The translations under genes were made by a program, and so were the position numbers. From Candidatus Paraprochloron terpiosi LD05 (GTDB lineage: Bacteria > Cyanobacteriota > Cyanobacteriia > Cyanobacteriales > Prochloraceae): DNA of 64,000 nt. Positions 10,339-20,736 of this stretch are shown here, piece by piece. Each line of letters opens with the position of its first letter. Positions within the stretch are counted from its first letter, which is position 1. The notes below the pieces were generated by a model. The model saw nothing but the letters and a program-made list of their open reading frames with translations. It was not told the origin of the DNA and made no database searches. The DNA is taken from positions 1,845,422 to 1,909,421 of the forward strand of contig CP073341.1 of assembly GCA_018141785.1 (NCBI GenBank), in the 5' to 3' direction.

Positions 10339-10515
10339 GGGAAGTTTACCGAAACTCTGTCAAAAGCCAGAAAGTCATGATTTCATCGGATTTACGTGGA
10401 GTAATGCATATTTTGGGTTATTTGTCAAGGAGTTTTTTTGGCGTATTTCTACCAATTTAGATCAACTCCAGCAATATCAAGCTGCTGGTAACTGTCATGT
10501 TACGAGATAACTGTT

Positions 10516-11289
<774 letters not shown>

Positions 11290-11307
11290 TTAGTTTTTGC
11301 AATTATT

Positions 11308-11625
11308 ATGGCAGTTAAAAAGAAATTTTCCAGTTTCCAAGAACTTCTCGCCAGCACTCCAGTACCTGTGTTAGTTGACTTCTATGCTACTTGGTGCGGT
11401 CCCTGTCAGATAATGGCACAAATTATCGAACAAGTAAATCCTCAAATCTCTAATAGGCTGCAAGTGGTTAAAATAGATACGGATAAGTATCCCGGTTTGG
11501 CGTCTGAATATGGAATTGAGGCTTTACCTACATTGGTACTCTTGAAAAATGGTCAGTCTGTGGACCGGATCGAGGGTGTTCTACAAGCACCTCAGTTAGT
11601 ACAGCGGTTGCAAAGGTCTCTTTAA
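11308..11625 (+). CDS. Thioredoxin (probably y-type)
   Basis: A 105-residue thioredoxin fold with the redox centre W29-C-G-P-C33 and the cis-Pro loop IEALPTLVLLK. It passes electrons to disulfide targets. The LASEYGIEALPTLVL and FKxGQxVDRIEG-like region resembles cyanobacterial/plastid y-type rather than m-type thioredoxins; that subtype call is tentative. Its start is 24 nt from the divergent fabG start, so the promoters overlap. Confidence 0.9.
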   Translation: MAVKKKFSSFQELLASTPVPVLVDFYATWCGPCQIMAQIIEQVNPQISNRLQVVKIDTDKYPGLASEYGIEALPTLVLLKNGQSVDRIEGVLQAPQLVQRLQRSL

Positions 11626-11670
11626 CAAGGGTAAGGAGGTTCACCATGCTTGATTTGGCTCAATTGTAGG

Positions 11671-11689
11671 TTGGGTTTCGTGCCTCAAC
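11671..11689 (-). repeat. Dispersed intergenic repeat, copy 2
   Basis: TTGGGTTTCGTGCCTCAAC, the exact reverse complement of 8522-8540. It sits downstream of the thioredoxin gene. Confidence 0.6.
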
Positions 11690-11749
11690 GTTGGGTCGAA
11701 TAAAATGAAACTCAACCTGCTGGACTAGATTGAACCAGGCGTCGGAGTC

Positions 11750-11785
11750 AAAAAAAACCACAGTCTTTAGCAGTTAGGCTGTGGT
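11750..11785 (-). terminator. Rho-independent terminator
   Basis: On the minus strand, the stem ACCACAG/CTGTGGT closes a roughly 15-nt loop and is followed by a run of T (plus-strand A run at 11750-11757). It ends transcripts of the hypothetical gene at 11804-12550. Confidence 0.75.
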
Positions 11786-11803
11786 ATCAGTTAAAAATTA
11801 TGG

Positions 11804-12550
11804 CTACAGAAGGATCAACTCAACATTCAGAACCTCCAACCCTGAATCAACCACCCAGTCCCCTCCATCAAATATGCCAATAGCGATTGTGTGAATACCA
11901 GCTCCCAAACTCTTACTATAGGTTTGAAAATCTGCTGTGCTGTACACATAATCAGAGTCTTGAGCTTCCACCAAGTCTGCCTTTCGGTAAGATGTGAAGA
12001 CATTTACATCTGAATCGATGGCCACAAAGGCAAAATCGTTAAAATTATAATTGTCTTTTGTACCGCCATATTCGTTATGGTCTTCGTTGGTGAAAAATTT
12101 CCAATCGAAGGATAATTCTGCTGACGTCTCTAACTCAATTTTAAATTGAAAGACGGTACCTTCCTCGGCATTGTATCCCTGACCGGTTAACTCGTCGAAA
12201 TTCAGGCCCTCTATCTGATTTGATTCTTCGATGTCTTCAACCCAAGCAGCATTATTGCCGGTGGAGAGGAAGAGGTCTTGATAGACGGGGTTATTGTTGG
12301 GATTTTGATTTATGTCTATCGAGGTATCAACAGTGCCGGAGTAATTTCCTATGGCTTTTGTTAAAACGAGTTTTTTCTCTATCTCTAGGAAATCTATTGG
12401 AAAGTTGCCAGTCTCAAATAATTGAGGAAGCTTCAATTCTAGAACATAGTTCACCGTTAGGAAGAAATCCTCCTGTTCATTTCCTGAGTCTTGGGAGTTA
12501 ACGGTTTCGTTTCCCGTTGGCTCCCGTTGGCGAGGAATCCCCCTGGTCAC
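11804..12550 (-). CDS. Hypothetical acidic, beta-rich protein
   Basis: 248 residues, acidic and rich in Asn/Asp. The centre (FQFKIELETSAELSFDWKFF) and the end (GAGIHTIAIGIFDGGDWVVD) resemble choice-of-anchor type extracellular domains, but I do not assign a family with confidence. No signal peptide is visible, and the first about 20 residues come from a short direct repeat (CCCGTTGGC units near 12511-12533), so the true N-terminus may have been lost. Followed by a convincing terminator. Confidence 0.5.
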   Translation of the reverse strand: MTRGIPRQREPTGNETVNSQDSGNEQEDFFLTVNYVLELKLPQLFETGNFPIDFLEIEKKLVLTKAIGNYSGTVDTSIDINQNPNNNPVYQDLFLSTGNNAAWVEDIEESNQIEGLNFDELTGQGYNAEEGTVFQFKIELETSAELSFDWKFFTNEDHNEYGGTKDNYNFNDFAFVAIDSDVNVFTSYRKADLVEAQDSDYVYSTADFQTYSKSLGAGIHTIAIGIFDGGDWVVDSGLEVLNVELILL

Positions 12551-12677
12551 TTATTTAGCCTTAGGAGTTCAAGAGATCGTTTAAATTTGTGCTCTGTTGT
12601 GAGTTTATGGTACTAACGTTGTCTAAAATCATAATTGGTAACTCCTTGAATTCAAATCTTGAACAATCTACTTTATA

Positions 12678-12875
12678 TCATAGACACTCTAAAGCATATT
12701 TGCCAACTCCAGCGATCGCTGTGAAAATGTGATTTCCATCACTGGAGCAGAAGAAAGAAAATTTTGACTCAAGTTGGATCTCTGTGCAAACCTCGGTTAG
12801 AGCGTTCTCGTTATCCTTCCGCTCTGATATGAACTTTTGTAGAAAATCCTCTCTGTTAGCGATCGCCAGATACAA
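12678..12875 (-). CDS. Short ORF, unknown
   Basis: 65 codons in an otherwise gene-free 380-base stretch (12551-12933). Composition is protein-like and two HIP1-type octamers fall inside or near it, but I recognise no family. The frame stays open upstream of the ATG (reading GRVYKLLYLAIANRE), suggesting it may be the end of a larger lost gene. Confidence 0.25.
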   Translation of the reverse strand: MYLAIANREDFLQKFISERKDNENALTEVCTEIQLESKFSFFCSSDGNHIFTAIAGVGKYALECL

Positions 12876-12933
12876 CAGCTTGTAGACACGCCCTAGTTAA
12901 TATTTTGCTGAGAATTGATTGAAATTGGGCCTT

Positions 12934-14361
12934 CTATGGGAGATCCAGAGGCAAGAAAATAGTGAAAACCTCTCCCTGTTGAGGTTTCTGACGCACGATT
13001 AGTTTACCTCCCAAAGCATGAAAGAGATTTTTGGTTGCGTCCAGATTGAGACGGAGACAACCAGTAGACCGCCCGAACATGAGGAGTTGACCGAGAGATT
13101 TGAAGGAATTGCTCTCATGACTTGATTGGCTTTGCAGTTCTAACTTGAGGCGATCGCCCGCTGTTTGTACTTGCACTTGAATTTCTCCCCCATGGGGTAA
13201 ACTGCGGGTAAAATTCTCCATTACCCCAGTTAGTACCTGGTGGAGCATAGCAGGATCTGTGACTACAGTAGGTAATTTGGGGGGCAAAACTACATCCAGG
13301 ATAACATTCCGCCGTCGCGCCCGTTCTCGCCAGCAAGGGATACTCTGGTAGAATACTTGTTCGAGAGATATGGGAACCAGGGGAACTTGCTGTTCTTGTT
13401 TGCTCAATGCTGCCGCCCGCAAAATCAGTTCCATACGGTCAATTTGTTCGCTGCATTCTCCATCAATAGATTCTAGACGCTGAATCGCTTTTTCTGTCAA
13501 CTGACAACGCTTTTTCAGCAGCAATCGGGTTAAAGTGCGAATAGTGGTGAGAGGGGTGCGAATTTCGTGGCTGAGAGCTTCCAGCAGTTCTACTTCTGGG
13601 GGTTCTTGAGGAATATCTAATTCTGGTGGAGGTTCCGTTACTCCTGGTGGGGCTGGGGGATCTGGTAAATGCTTGAGCAACTGACGACTGAAGTGGGTGA
13701 CTAAGGCATAGTCTGGAGTTGTGGGCAAATATTGGGCTACTACCTCATCTAAGTGACTGAGTTGGGAATGGTTGGTGACCAGCAATCGGGATCGGAGGGT
13801 TTTCCAAATCTGCTGATTAGTTTCTGGACAGAAGGAAAACTGAAAAGCGGGAATACCTTGACAGTCTTGTCCCAAAACCATGGTCAAACTAAAGCTCGAA
13901 GTAAAAGCGAGACAAAATAGTTCTTCAGCAATGGGGTCATTAGGCAGTAAAGGCAGTTGGGTTATAGTGGAGGTTTCCGTTTGTTTGGTTGGGGATACAG
14001 GCATTAAGGCAAGAGGATTAAATGCTTTGGGGGTAAAAATTCCTGTCTCAAAGCGCGACAGTAGGGTATCAGTACTCAAGACGGTGCCTGGGGCGGATAA
14101 AATGAGTCCTCCACACTGATTATCTAAAATTAAAAGTAAGCTTTCTAAAGCAGCGATGGCACCGCACCATTCCCTTTGGGCTTTCCGTCGCGCTTTTATT
14201 AATTTCGACACCGAATAACGCCGAACCCTCACGGTGGAACTTTCAACCCTATTCTGTTCCTGCTGATTGAAAACGTCGCTTAATGTTTGCAATAACCAAT
14301 TTTGCCCCACAATTAACTCCGTTAGAGCGCCGTCCCTCTTATTTATTTCATAGTAGCCCAA
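12934..14361 (-). CDS. Sensor histidine kinase-like protein with degenerate ATPase domain
   Basis: 475 residues: an N-terminal sensory region (about 1-230, GAF-like in places), a Pro-rich linker (232-256), a HisKA dimerisation domain with His265 in SHEIRTPLTTI, then an HATPase-like domain. The N-box is weak (VLTGVMENFTRS). The usual DxGxG of the G1 box is missing, replaced by a Ser-rich stretch before LGQLLMFGRSTG. It could phosphorylate poorly or act as a non-catalytic partner. Similar proteins occur across cyanobacteria. No response regulator is adjacent. Confidence 0.75.
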   Translation of the reverse strand: MGYYEINKRDGALTELIVGQNWLLQTLSDVFNQQEQNRVESSTVRVRRYSVSKLIKARRKAQREWCGAIAALESLLLILDNQCGGLILSAPGTVLSTDTLLSRFETGIFTPKAFNPLALMPVSPTKQTETSTITQLPLLPNDPIAEELFCLAFTSSFSLTMVLGQDCQGIPAFQFSFCPETNQQIWKTLRSRLLVTNHSQLSHLDEVVAQYLPTTPDYALVTHFSRQLLKHLPDPPAPPGVTEPPPELDIPQEPPEVELLEALSHEIRTPLTTIRTLTRLLLKKRCQLTEKAIQRLESIDGECSEQIDRMELILRAAALSKQEQQVPLVPISLEQVFYQSIPCWRERARRRNVILDVVLPPKLPTVVTDPAMLHQVLTGVMENFTRSLPHGGEIQVQVQTAGDRLKLELQSQSSHESNSFKSLGQLLMFGRSTGCLRLNLDATKNLFHALGGKLIVRQKPQQGEVFTIFLPLDLP

Positions 14362-14439
14362 TCATGGATTTTTCCTTAACTAGTAGAACCGAACAGATCC
14401 TTCGCAATTTCCGCCTCAAGAAAAACTGAAATATGGGGT

Positions 14440-14600
14440 GATATCAAGTCCGAGGGCTCTGCTGCTGTCGGGCACGGGAATGAATTGCTGGCTCATACGG
14501 CAAGTCCACTGAAAGTGGACTATATAGCAAAGCGCTATAAGATTACAAACTAGGTTGCATTCCTTAGTATCTATGAAGGAATACGCTGCAGTTCCCACCC
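14440..14600. other. Hairpin-rich intergenic stretch
   Basis: Contains AGTCCAC(TGAA)GTGGACT-like and TATAGC/GCTATA inverted repeats at about 14500-14540 and no credible gene. Could be the end of a vanished insertion element; nothing decisive seen. Confidence 0.35.
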
Positions 14601-14797
14601 TCAGCGGAGCGGGGAAACCGCAGATTGGGGCACGATGATGGTGTCCATGGATTCACCGAGAGCATTAAAGATTTCGAGGATGTAGCCTTTTTCTCCCCCT
14701 GTGGGATGATGTCTCCTTTTTTAAGGTCGAACAAGGCTACCCGACGTCTTCTCTTAACGAGGGAATGACACTTTCGACGCTCCACCTTAATGATCAA
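14601..14797 (-). pseudogene. DUF4926 relic
   Basis: Two adjacent frames together give a DUF4926-like protein. The first reads RRVALFDLKKGDI; a small deletion then shifts the frame, and the other frame continues HHPTGGEKGYILEIFNALGE and VPQSAVSPLR to a TGA at 14601. The expected Gly-Thr-Val-Val-Glu strand between the two parts is missing. Small proteins of this family often sit beside DUF6883-type partners; none is here. Confidence 0.55.
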
Positions 14798-15754
14798 GAT
14801 GGGATTTTGGGGTAGTCTCTTTAGAGATATATACCCCTACAAGGACTAACGCTAGTGCTAACCAAGTTAAGCTATATAATCGCTCTGCAAGAATGATCCA
14901 TGCCAGGATAACCGTGCTGATGGGGGTAAGGAGCGTGGATAGGGAAACAAAACTAGCTGAAAAATACTTAAGGCTATACACCAAAAATCCATGACCCAGC
15001 ATTTCTCCAACGAGTGCCATTCCAATGACAGCAACCCATCCTAACCAAGAGGTAGGGAAAATATCTTCTTCAAACCAAAGCACAATCGGCAACAATGAAA
15101 TTGTTCCTACTAAGCATCGCCATAAAAGAATCTTAGATGATGAAAACTTATCACTGATCTTCTTGATGAGTAAAAGACCCGCTGCATAACAGAGACAAGA
15201 CAAGAGAGCGGTTGAATCACCAATTAGATTGATATTCACTTTCTCTAACTCAGTCAGCTCTAATGTAAAACTTCCAAGGAGGGCAATTGCTAGACCGATC
15301 GCAGATTTGGCACCAAAAGTCTGATTAAAGAATAGCCAGCCTCCCATGGTTGTGAATAAGGGCTCTAAACTGCTTATAATTGCCCCATTCGCAACAGTTG
15401 TCTTAGTGAGGGCAAAAGTCCACAAAAATCTTCCGGCAATATAAACAACTGACACGATCGCTAACAGCACTGTGTCAATCCTTTGACAATCTGATTCTTC
15501 AACAGGCTCTTGAACAGATTCTTGCTTCAATCTTTCCCGATTTTTTTTTTGAATAAATTCAAGACAATAAAAATGACGCTAGAAATTTACAAACGATTAA
15601 ACATCGTGGAATTGACGCTCATTTCATGTACAGAAATAGTTATCAATATAGGAGTAGTGGCATGTGCGAAAGCACTCACTAGCAATGCGATTAATGGGAT
15701 AATTTGTTCTGGGGAAATACCCTGAAACCTCTCTAATTTTAAATCTTCTTGCAT
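14787..15754 (-). pseudogene. EamA/DMT-family transporter, disrupted
   Basis: The intact 3' frame (14787-15530, 247 codons) has eight or so helices of a drug/metabolite transporter, including LTKTTVANGAIISSLEPLFT. Its missing N-terminus is present upstream: ATG at 15754 begins MQEDLKLERFQGISPEQ and a first helix PLIALLVSAFAHATTPIL, then a TAA at 15587-15589 interrupts after FNRL. A second lesion is at a run of ten A (plus-strand T, 15541-15550), where one more A would restore the frame. One nonsense plus one indel make it non-functional unless slippage occurs. Confidence 0.8.
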
Positions 15755-15898
15755 GATGAACTATTGAGTGAAGAAATGCCAAGAAATTGGCTCTCCCGTT
15801 AGGATTATGATAACTGTTTCTAATCAGAGAGATAGGCTAGCAGTCGTTCACGAAAATCATTGCAATTCACGAAGTTGATACCCGTAAATGGGATCTAT

Positions 15899-17930
15899 CT
15901 ACTCTACCGTTACCGATTTAGCTAAGTTACGGGGCTGGTCAATGTCCAAACCCCGATATGCTGCGGCGTAATACGCTAAAAGCTGTAAGGGAATTACTGT
16001 GAGCATGGGCGAAAGTAGCTCTTCAACCTCTGGGATGGGAATTAGCTGGTCAAATGCTTCTGCCGTCTCTGAGTTGTTTCTAGGAGTGATGCCGATCAGA
16101 TGAGCATCACGAGCTTTAGCTTCTTGGGCATTGGAGAGGACTTTTTCATAGACACTACCAGGTTGGGCAATCGTCACCACTGGCACCTTGGCATCCAACA
16201 GCGCGATAGGTCCATGTTTCAGTTCCCCAGATGGGTAGCCTTCCCCATGAATGTAGCTGATTTCCTTGAGTTTCAATGCCCCCTCCAGAGCAACAGGGAA
16301 GTTGATGCCCCGTCCTATGAAGATAACGTCCTGAGTATCTGTAAATTGATCAGCGAGTTTTTGAATCGAATCCTCTTGGACTTCTAAAACCGATTCCATT
16401 AGCGCTGGCAGTTGTCGTAACCCATTGAGAATTGTCTCCAGCCGCATCAGTGGCAAGACTTGACGACGATAACTCATATCTAGCGCCAAGCAATAAAAAG
16501 CTAATAACTGAGCAGTATATGTTTTAGTAGCAGCAACACCAATCTCAATTCCAGCATGAATATCAATAATGTTTTCTGTCAGTGCTGCAAGTGAACTTTC
16601 AGTACGATTGGTAATGCCCAAAAGGCGCAGCTGAAACCTTGATTGCTGATTTGTGAGACGCTGCTGTTCCATTGCCAAAGCCGCTAGGGTATCGGCAGTT
16701 TCCCCAGACTGAGTAACGCCAATTGTCAGTGTGTTGGCAGTTAACGGCGGCGGCGCATAGCGAAATTCTGAGGCATACTGCACCATTGTGGGGATGCCAG
16801 CAATCTGTTCTAGCAGGTATTTCCCTACCAATCCAGCGTGCCAACTACTGCCACAGGCAACAATTTGGATTTGTTCTAAATCCTCTAACAATCCAGCAGG
16901 TAAACCTAGCTTGATGGGCATTTCGGATGAGTTAGTTGGGTACCAGTCATAATTGAGATAGGTGTCTAAACTAGCCCGTATCAGCCTTGGTTGCTCGTGA
17001 ATTTCCTTAAGCATGAAGTGCTTAAATCCCTGCTTCTCAATTAACACAGGATTCCAACTGAGGGTGCGAGGGTATTTGTTTAAGGGGACACCTGCAAAAT
17101 TATAAACCTCAACTCCCAAGGGTGTAAGTTTTGCCAGTTCACCGTTTTCTAAACTCAGTACAACTTGTGTATGGGGAACGAGATTCTCCCTGACCAAATC
17201 CAATTGCTAGAGGGGCTTGTTGCCGAGCAATAATTATTTCGTTGGGATAATCGGCACAGACAACTGCGCACCGCGTAGCGGATCTCTTCGAGATCGCAAA
17301 TGATCCTTTGAGAATGTTCACAGCTTGCCGTACAGCTTCTAAAAAAGGATTGACCGAAGATGAGGAAAAAACCCTATCAACAGTTTCAGGAACTTCTAAT
17401 AAGGATGTTGCATACCCGTTGTTGGAGGATTTAACCTGATTAAATTCCATCCCACCAGACCATGCACCTGACATTGAAAGAATTTTTTCTTCAGACTTCT
17501 TCACAGAGAGTTGATCCTGCAACAACTGAGCGATTAGGTGGGGGATAACTTCTGTATCAGTGTCAGAGCGGAAAGAGATGCCTCGATGCTGTAATTGATC
17601 CTTTAATTCCCGATAGTTCTCAATAATGCCATTTTGAACAACTGCTATTTGCATTGCCTGATCCGTATGGGGATGGGCGTTGTGTTTCTCTGGTTTGCCA
17701 TGAGTTGCCCAGCGAGTATGTCCAATCCCAATCTGGGCTGAGTTGTTTGTCCCCACCAGTTTTGCTCGTAGCTGACGGAGTCGCCCCTTAGCGCGGACAC
17801 ACTCAAGATTACCGGAGGAAACAGTGGCGATTCCACCAGAATCATAGCCTCGGTATTCCAGTTTTTCTAACCCTGCTAGCAAGATTTCTGTGGCTGCTTG
17901 GGTGCCAACATAACCAAAGATTCCACACAT
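15899..17930 (-). pseudogene. glmS: Glutamine-fructose-6-phosphate aminotransferase, frameshifted
   Basis: GlmS makes glucosamine-6-phosphate from fructose-6-phosphate and glutamine. The N-terminal glutaminase part (MCGIFGYVGT with nucleophile Cys2, HTRWATHG) is at 17139-17930. The two SIS domains (GSSWHAGL, SGETADT, ending LAKSVTVE) are at 15899-17200. Near 17190-17200 a stretch normally reading like FFCASD is deleted and the frame changes after IGFGQGE. The glutaminase part also has an extra roughly 45-residue insert and a palindromic repeat insertion at 17267-17300. Unless split products assemble, it is inactive. Confidence 0.85.
17267..17300. repeat. Small palindromic dispersed repeat inserted in glmS
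   Basis: On the minus strand it reads GCGATCTCGAAGAGATCCGC followed by TACGCGGTGCGC. It inserts about nine codons (SKRSATRCA) between FAI and VVCADYP, where GlmS proteins are normally continuous. A sibling lies at 20874-20901 inside the dehydrogenase relic. The form fits the small dispersed repeats known from heterocystous cyanobacteria. Confidence 0.7.
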
Positions 17931-17990
17931 TTAGAGAAGATCTCCTTATTATTTGAATTTGGATAACAGTCTCTAGTAATTAAGAGATAG

Positions 17991-18695
17991 CTAGCGATCC
18001 GCATTGAGTAGAGACCGTACATCAGCAAAGCTCTCAATCTGATAGTGTGGTATTCTCTGCTCAACACAGTGGTTAACTAAAGCATTCTTGGCGAAGACAA
18101 AATCAACTTTACCCGCAGCGCAGAAGTCCGAAGTGCCGTCACCAATCAATAAAGATCGATAGCCTTTGATAGTCTGATGCTGATGCTGTTCAACAACAGA
18201 ACATTTACAGTTCCCTGATGAAACTTGACAATCCATATGGGAGTTGGGAAAAGTCACTTTCCAGCTTCGGCTACCCTGCTGCACTAATTTATTAGCCTTA
18301 ATTTCTAGAGAAGTTAAGCCATAACGCCCTAGAATACGCTCAATAACATAATCTAACCCGTCACTGACAACAGTGATTCTATGACCGTGCTGTTTAACCT
18401 CAGCCACAAAAGCAGGGAAATCCGGATCGATTTCAATTTTATCAAGATGGGAGTTTAACTCAACCAGTGACATATCTAACAGAGGAATCTGCTCATCAAG
18501 ACACTGACGAGAATTAATTAGTCCATCTTTCCAGGCTCGTTCAATATCTTGCCACTCAGGATCAGCAAACCGCTCTAATCAAGTGTCTGTAACATCCACC
18601 AGAGAGATGGTGCCGTCAAAGTCGCAGATAATATCCCAAGGTAGATCCTTAAGGCGATCTTTAGTCAGAGCGGCAGGTTTAGAATTGATCATCAT
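17991..18695 (-). pseudogene. HAD-superfamily (MtnX-like) phosphatase with in-frame TGA
   Basis: Reading through one TGA at 18579-18581 gives a complete 234-residue HAD-IB phosphatase: CDFDGTISLVDVTD (nucleophile Asp) upstream of the stop, then LERFADPEW, VVSDGLDYVI, and LLIGDGTSDFCAA. The stop replaces a position that is Leu in relatives, a one-base change from TTA. No frameshift or other lesion is seen. It sits 60 nt upstream of glmS on the same strand. Likely a recent nonsense mutation; function probably dephosphorylation of a small phosphorylated metabolite. Confidence 0.75.
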
Positions 18696-18713
18696 AATTC
18701 TTAAATTCCCTAG

Positions 18714-18992
18714 CTATAATCTTCCCGCTACATAAGCTTCCACCTGAACACCATCGTTCAGCATGCCATGAAACTCCCAGGACACCATTAGGTGTAAACC
18801 ATCAAGATGGACAAGATTTCCTGGGACGTCAATATCTGAATAGTCTTCATGGGGAATGGCTTGAGTATACAAGAATAAAGGAGTAAATTCCGAATGTCCC
18901 ATTCTTGCGATTTTGTGACAGCACACTGGATTCCCTTGACGATAGGCATCCTGTATTTTGATGAGTTTCTTGACAGTTTGTTCTACAGTCAA
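18714..18992 (-). CDS. Hypothetical protein, coupled to upstream ORF
   Basis: 92 residues, no recognised family, with a His-rich middle (HKIARMGHSEFTPLFL, then HEDYSDIDVPGNLVHLDGLH). The TTG start overlaps the stop of the upstream ORF (TTGA), so translation is probably coupled. The two may be halves of one former gene. It belongs to the minus-strand cluster with the HAD and glmS relics. Confidence 0.45.
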   Translation of the reverse strand: MTVEQTVKKLIKIQDAYRQGNPVCCHKIARMGHSEFTPLFLYTQAIPHEDYSDIDVPGNLVHLDGLHLMVSWEFHGMLNDGVQVEAYVAGRL

Positions 18993-19228
18993 TCCAGATT
19001 TAGGAGGGTAAACTTACCATTGCAACCCAGATGCCAAGGTAATATAGTGCGCAAAATATCTTGCCGTTCCAACAGAACACTATTCCATTCATGAAAGAGT
19101 TGCTCCGCCATCATCAAGAGTCCTTCAGCCTCCTGATTCGTGTTTTCATCGTATACGGCATCAACAGGATGCTCCAAACGAAAGTGTTCGAGAACCTTAT
19201 CAAAGGTTACTTTTCTGATAATCTTCAT
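18989..19228 (-). CDS. Hypothetical protein
   Basis: About 79 residues from ATG 19228 (MKIIRKVTFDKVLEHFRLEH); the frame is open a little further upstream to 19252. Helical and soluble; no family recognised. It overlaps the next ORF by 4 nt at its 3' end. Confidence 0.45.
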   Translation of the reverse strand: MKIIRKVTFDKVLEHFRLEHPVDAVYDENTNQEAEGLLMMAEQLFHEWNSVLLERQDILRTILPWHLGCNGKFTLLNLD

Positions 19229-19287
19229 GATTGATCTCAAGATTGCTCGCACGAGTGTAGATACACATGATTCAAGTCAAGACTTTT

Positions 19288-19485
19288 CTAGGATATAAAT
19301 AGCTCTTGGAGATGAAGGAAGCAATTCCTCAGGCTGATAGTTACCATACTTAAAACTTCTCCTGATAAGAAAGCAAAATCCAACTGCCGTTTAAGGTCAA
19401 AACGAGAGATATCCCCATGAATCAGTTCACGCTTTCCTTTAGGGGGTTTTGAATCCACACCGTAGAACGACGTGGAGAATGTCAA
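19288..19485 (-). pseudogene. Short fragment, possibly sugar-nucleotide epimerase-like
   Basis: 65 codons. The piece YGVDSKPPKGKRELIHGDIS resembles the start of an NAD-dependent epimerase-like fold, but the nucleotide-binding GxxGxxG is absent and the rest does not fit. I treat it as a relic; the family call is weak. Confidence 0.25.
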
Positions 19486-19515
19486 ATAAACGGGAATTCT
19501 CTCGGAAACATCGGT

Positions 19516-19917
19516 TCAGTGTGAATCATTAAACCATTGAGTGAACTCTAAAACATTTCCCTCAGAATCCTTAATATAGAGCCATTTTGAAACATTTTCA
19601 GTTTCAAATGGACCTTGAAAAATCGGGATATCCAGATCCTTCAAATTAACCAAAGTTTTCTCAAAGTCATCAGTGGATAATGCCAAATGGGGACAGATAC
19701 TATCGCTGGCTTCCGCTTTATAGGGGGGCTGATTGTGCAACTTAACTAACTCCAAATTGCCACCACCTAAGCGTAAAAAAACATATTCTGCCTTTTCCTC
19801 ATCATTGTATTCCTTGGGTATTAAGATAGTGAGACCCAATTTTTTGGTATAGAAATCGATTGCTCTATCTATATCTTGCACCAGTAATGATACGTGATCA
19901 ATTTTGTACATCACCAT
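19516..19917 (-). CDS. VOC (glyoxalase/bleomycin-resistance fold) protein
   Basis: 133 residues with the paired beta-alpha-beta-beta-beta modules of the VOC superfamily: KIDHVSLLVQDIDRAIDFYT (metal-ligand His), ELVKL, PHLALSTDDF and DSEGNVLEFTQW. Metal-dependent lyase, isomerase or dioxygenase activity is typical; substrate unknown. Appears intact, in the middle of decayed neighbours. Start ATG 19917 or 19911. Confidence 0.8.
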   Translation of the reverse strand: MVMYKIDHVSLLVQDIDRAIDFYTKKLGLTILIPKEYNDEEKAEYVFLRLGGGNLELVKLHNQPPYKAEASDSICPHLALSTDDFEKTLVNLKDLDIPIFQGPFETENVSKWLYIKDSEGNVLEFTQWFNDSH

Positions 19918-19959
19918 GTCTCCTTTGCTTGATAATTTTAAGCTTGATAATTTGAAATG

Positions 19960-20736
19960 TTACTGTACAATATATCCCCCATCTACTGCTAGGGAATGTC
20001 CTGTAACAAAAGAAGATTGATTTGAGCATAACCAGAGAACAGCATTCGCCACTTCTTCAGGTTTACCAAAACGCCCTAAAGGATGCAAAAGTTTATCTTG
20101 ATTTCTAGCTTCTTCTGCATTTTCAAACAGTAAAATATTAGCAAAATAACGATCGAGCATTGGGGTTTCAATTGAACCGGGAGACACAGAATTCACTCGT
20201 ATTCCCGATTCGGCATATTCTAAAGCAGCAGATTTGGTTAAGCCTTCAATTCCATGTTTTGCCATGGCATAAAAAGAGGCTGTTGGTGCGCCCAGTAATC
20301 CAAAACTAGAGGAAGTGTTAACAATAACACCATGCCCTTGTTTAAGCATTTGGATAATCTCGTATTTCATGGAGAGCCAAAGCCCTTTTAAGTTAATACT
20401 AATAACCGAATAAAATTCTTCTTCTGTACAATCGATTAGCCTTTTCAAAGGACCTTGAATTCCGGCATTATTAAAGGCTATATCTAAAGCACCATAATGG
20501 GCTACGGTTGAGCTTACCAATGCTTCAACCTCTATTGCTTTAGCTACATCGGTTTGTATAAAGACAGCATCACCACCCTGATCCTGAATGATTCGGACGG
20601 TTTCTTCCCCTTCTAGCTGTCGTCGTCCAGCAATCGCGACTTTAGCCCCTTCTCTGGCAAAAGCCAAGGCTGTTGCTTTACCGATGCCCGAAGTACCACC
20701 GGTAATTAAAGCAACTCGATCACTAAAGGTTTTCAT
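19960..20736 (-). CDS. SDR-family oxidoreductase
   Basis: About 258 residues from ATG 20736, which has a GGAGAG RBS; the frame is open to 20757 but this start is better. Classical SDR: ALITGGTSGIG cofactor loop, NNAG, catalytic Ser in NTSSSFGLLG, YAMAKHG (YxxxK), ending GHSLAVDGGYIVQ. Glucose-1-dehydrogenase-like family; substrate unknown. It overlaps the upstream dehydrogenase relic by 14 nt. Confidence 0.85.
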   Translation of the reverse strand: MKTFSDRVALITGGTSGIGKATALAFAREGAKVAIAGRRQLEGEETVRIIQDQGGDAVFIQTDVAKAIEVEALVSSTVAHYGALDIAFNNAGIQGPLKRLIDCTEEEFYSVISINLKGLWLSMKYEIIQMLKQGHGVIVNTSSSFGLLGAPTASFYAMAKHGIEGLTKSAALEYAESGIRVNSVSPGSIETPMLDRYFANILLFENAEEARNQDKLLHPLGRFGKPEEVANAVLWLCSNQSSFVTGHSLAVDGGYIVQ

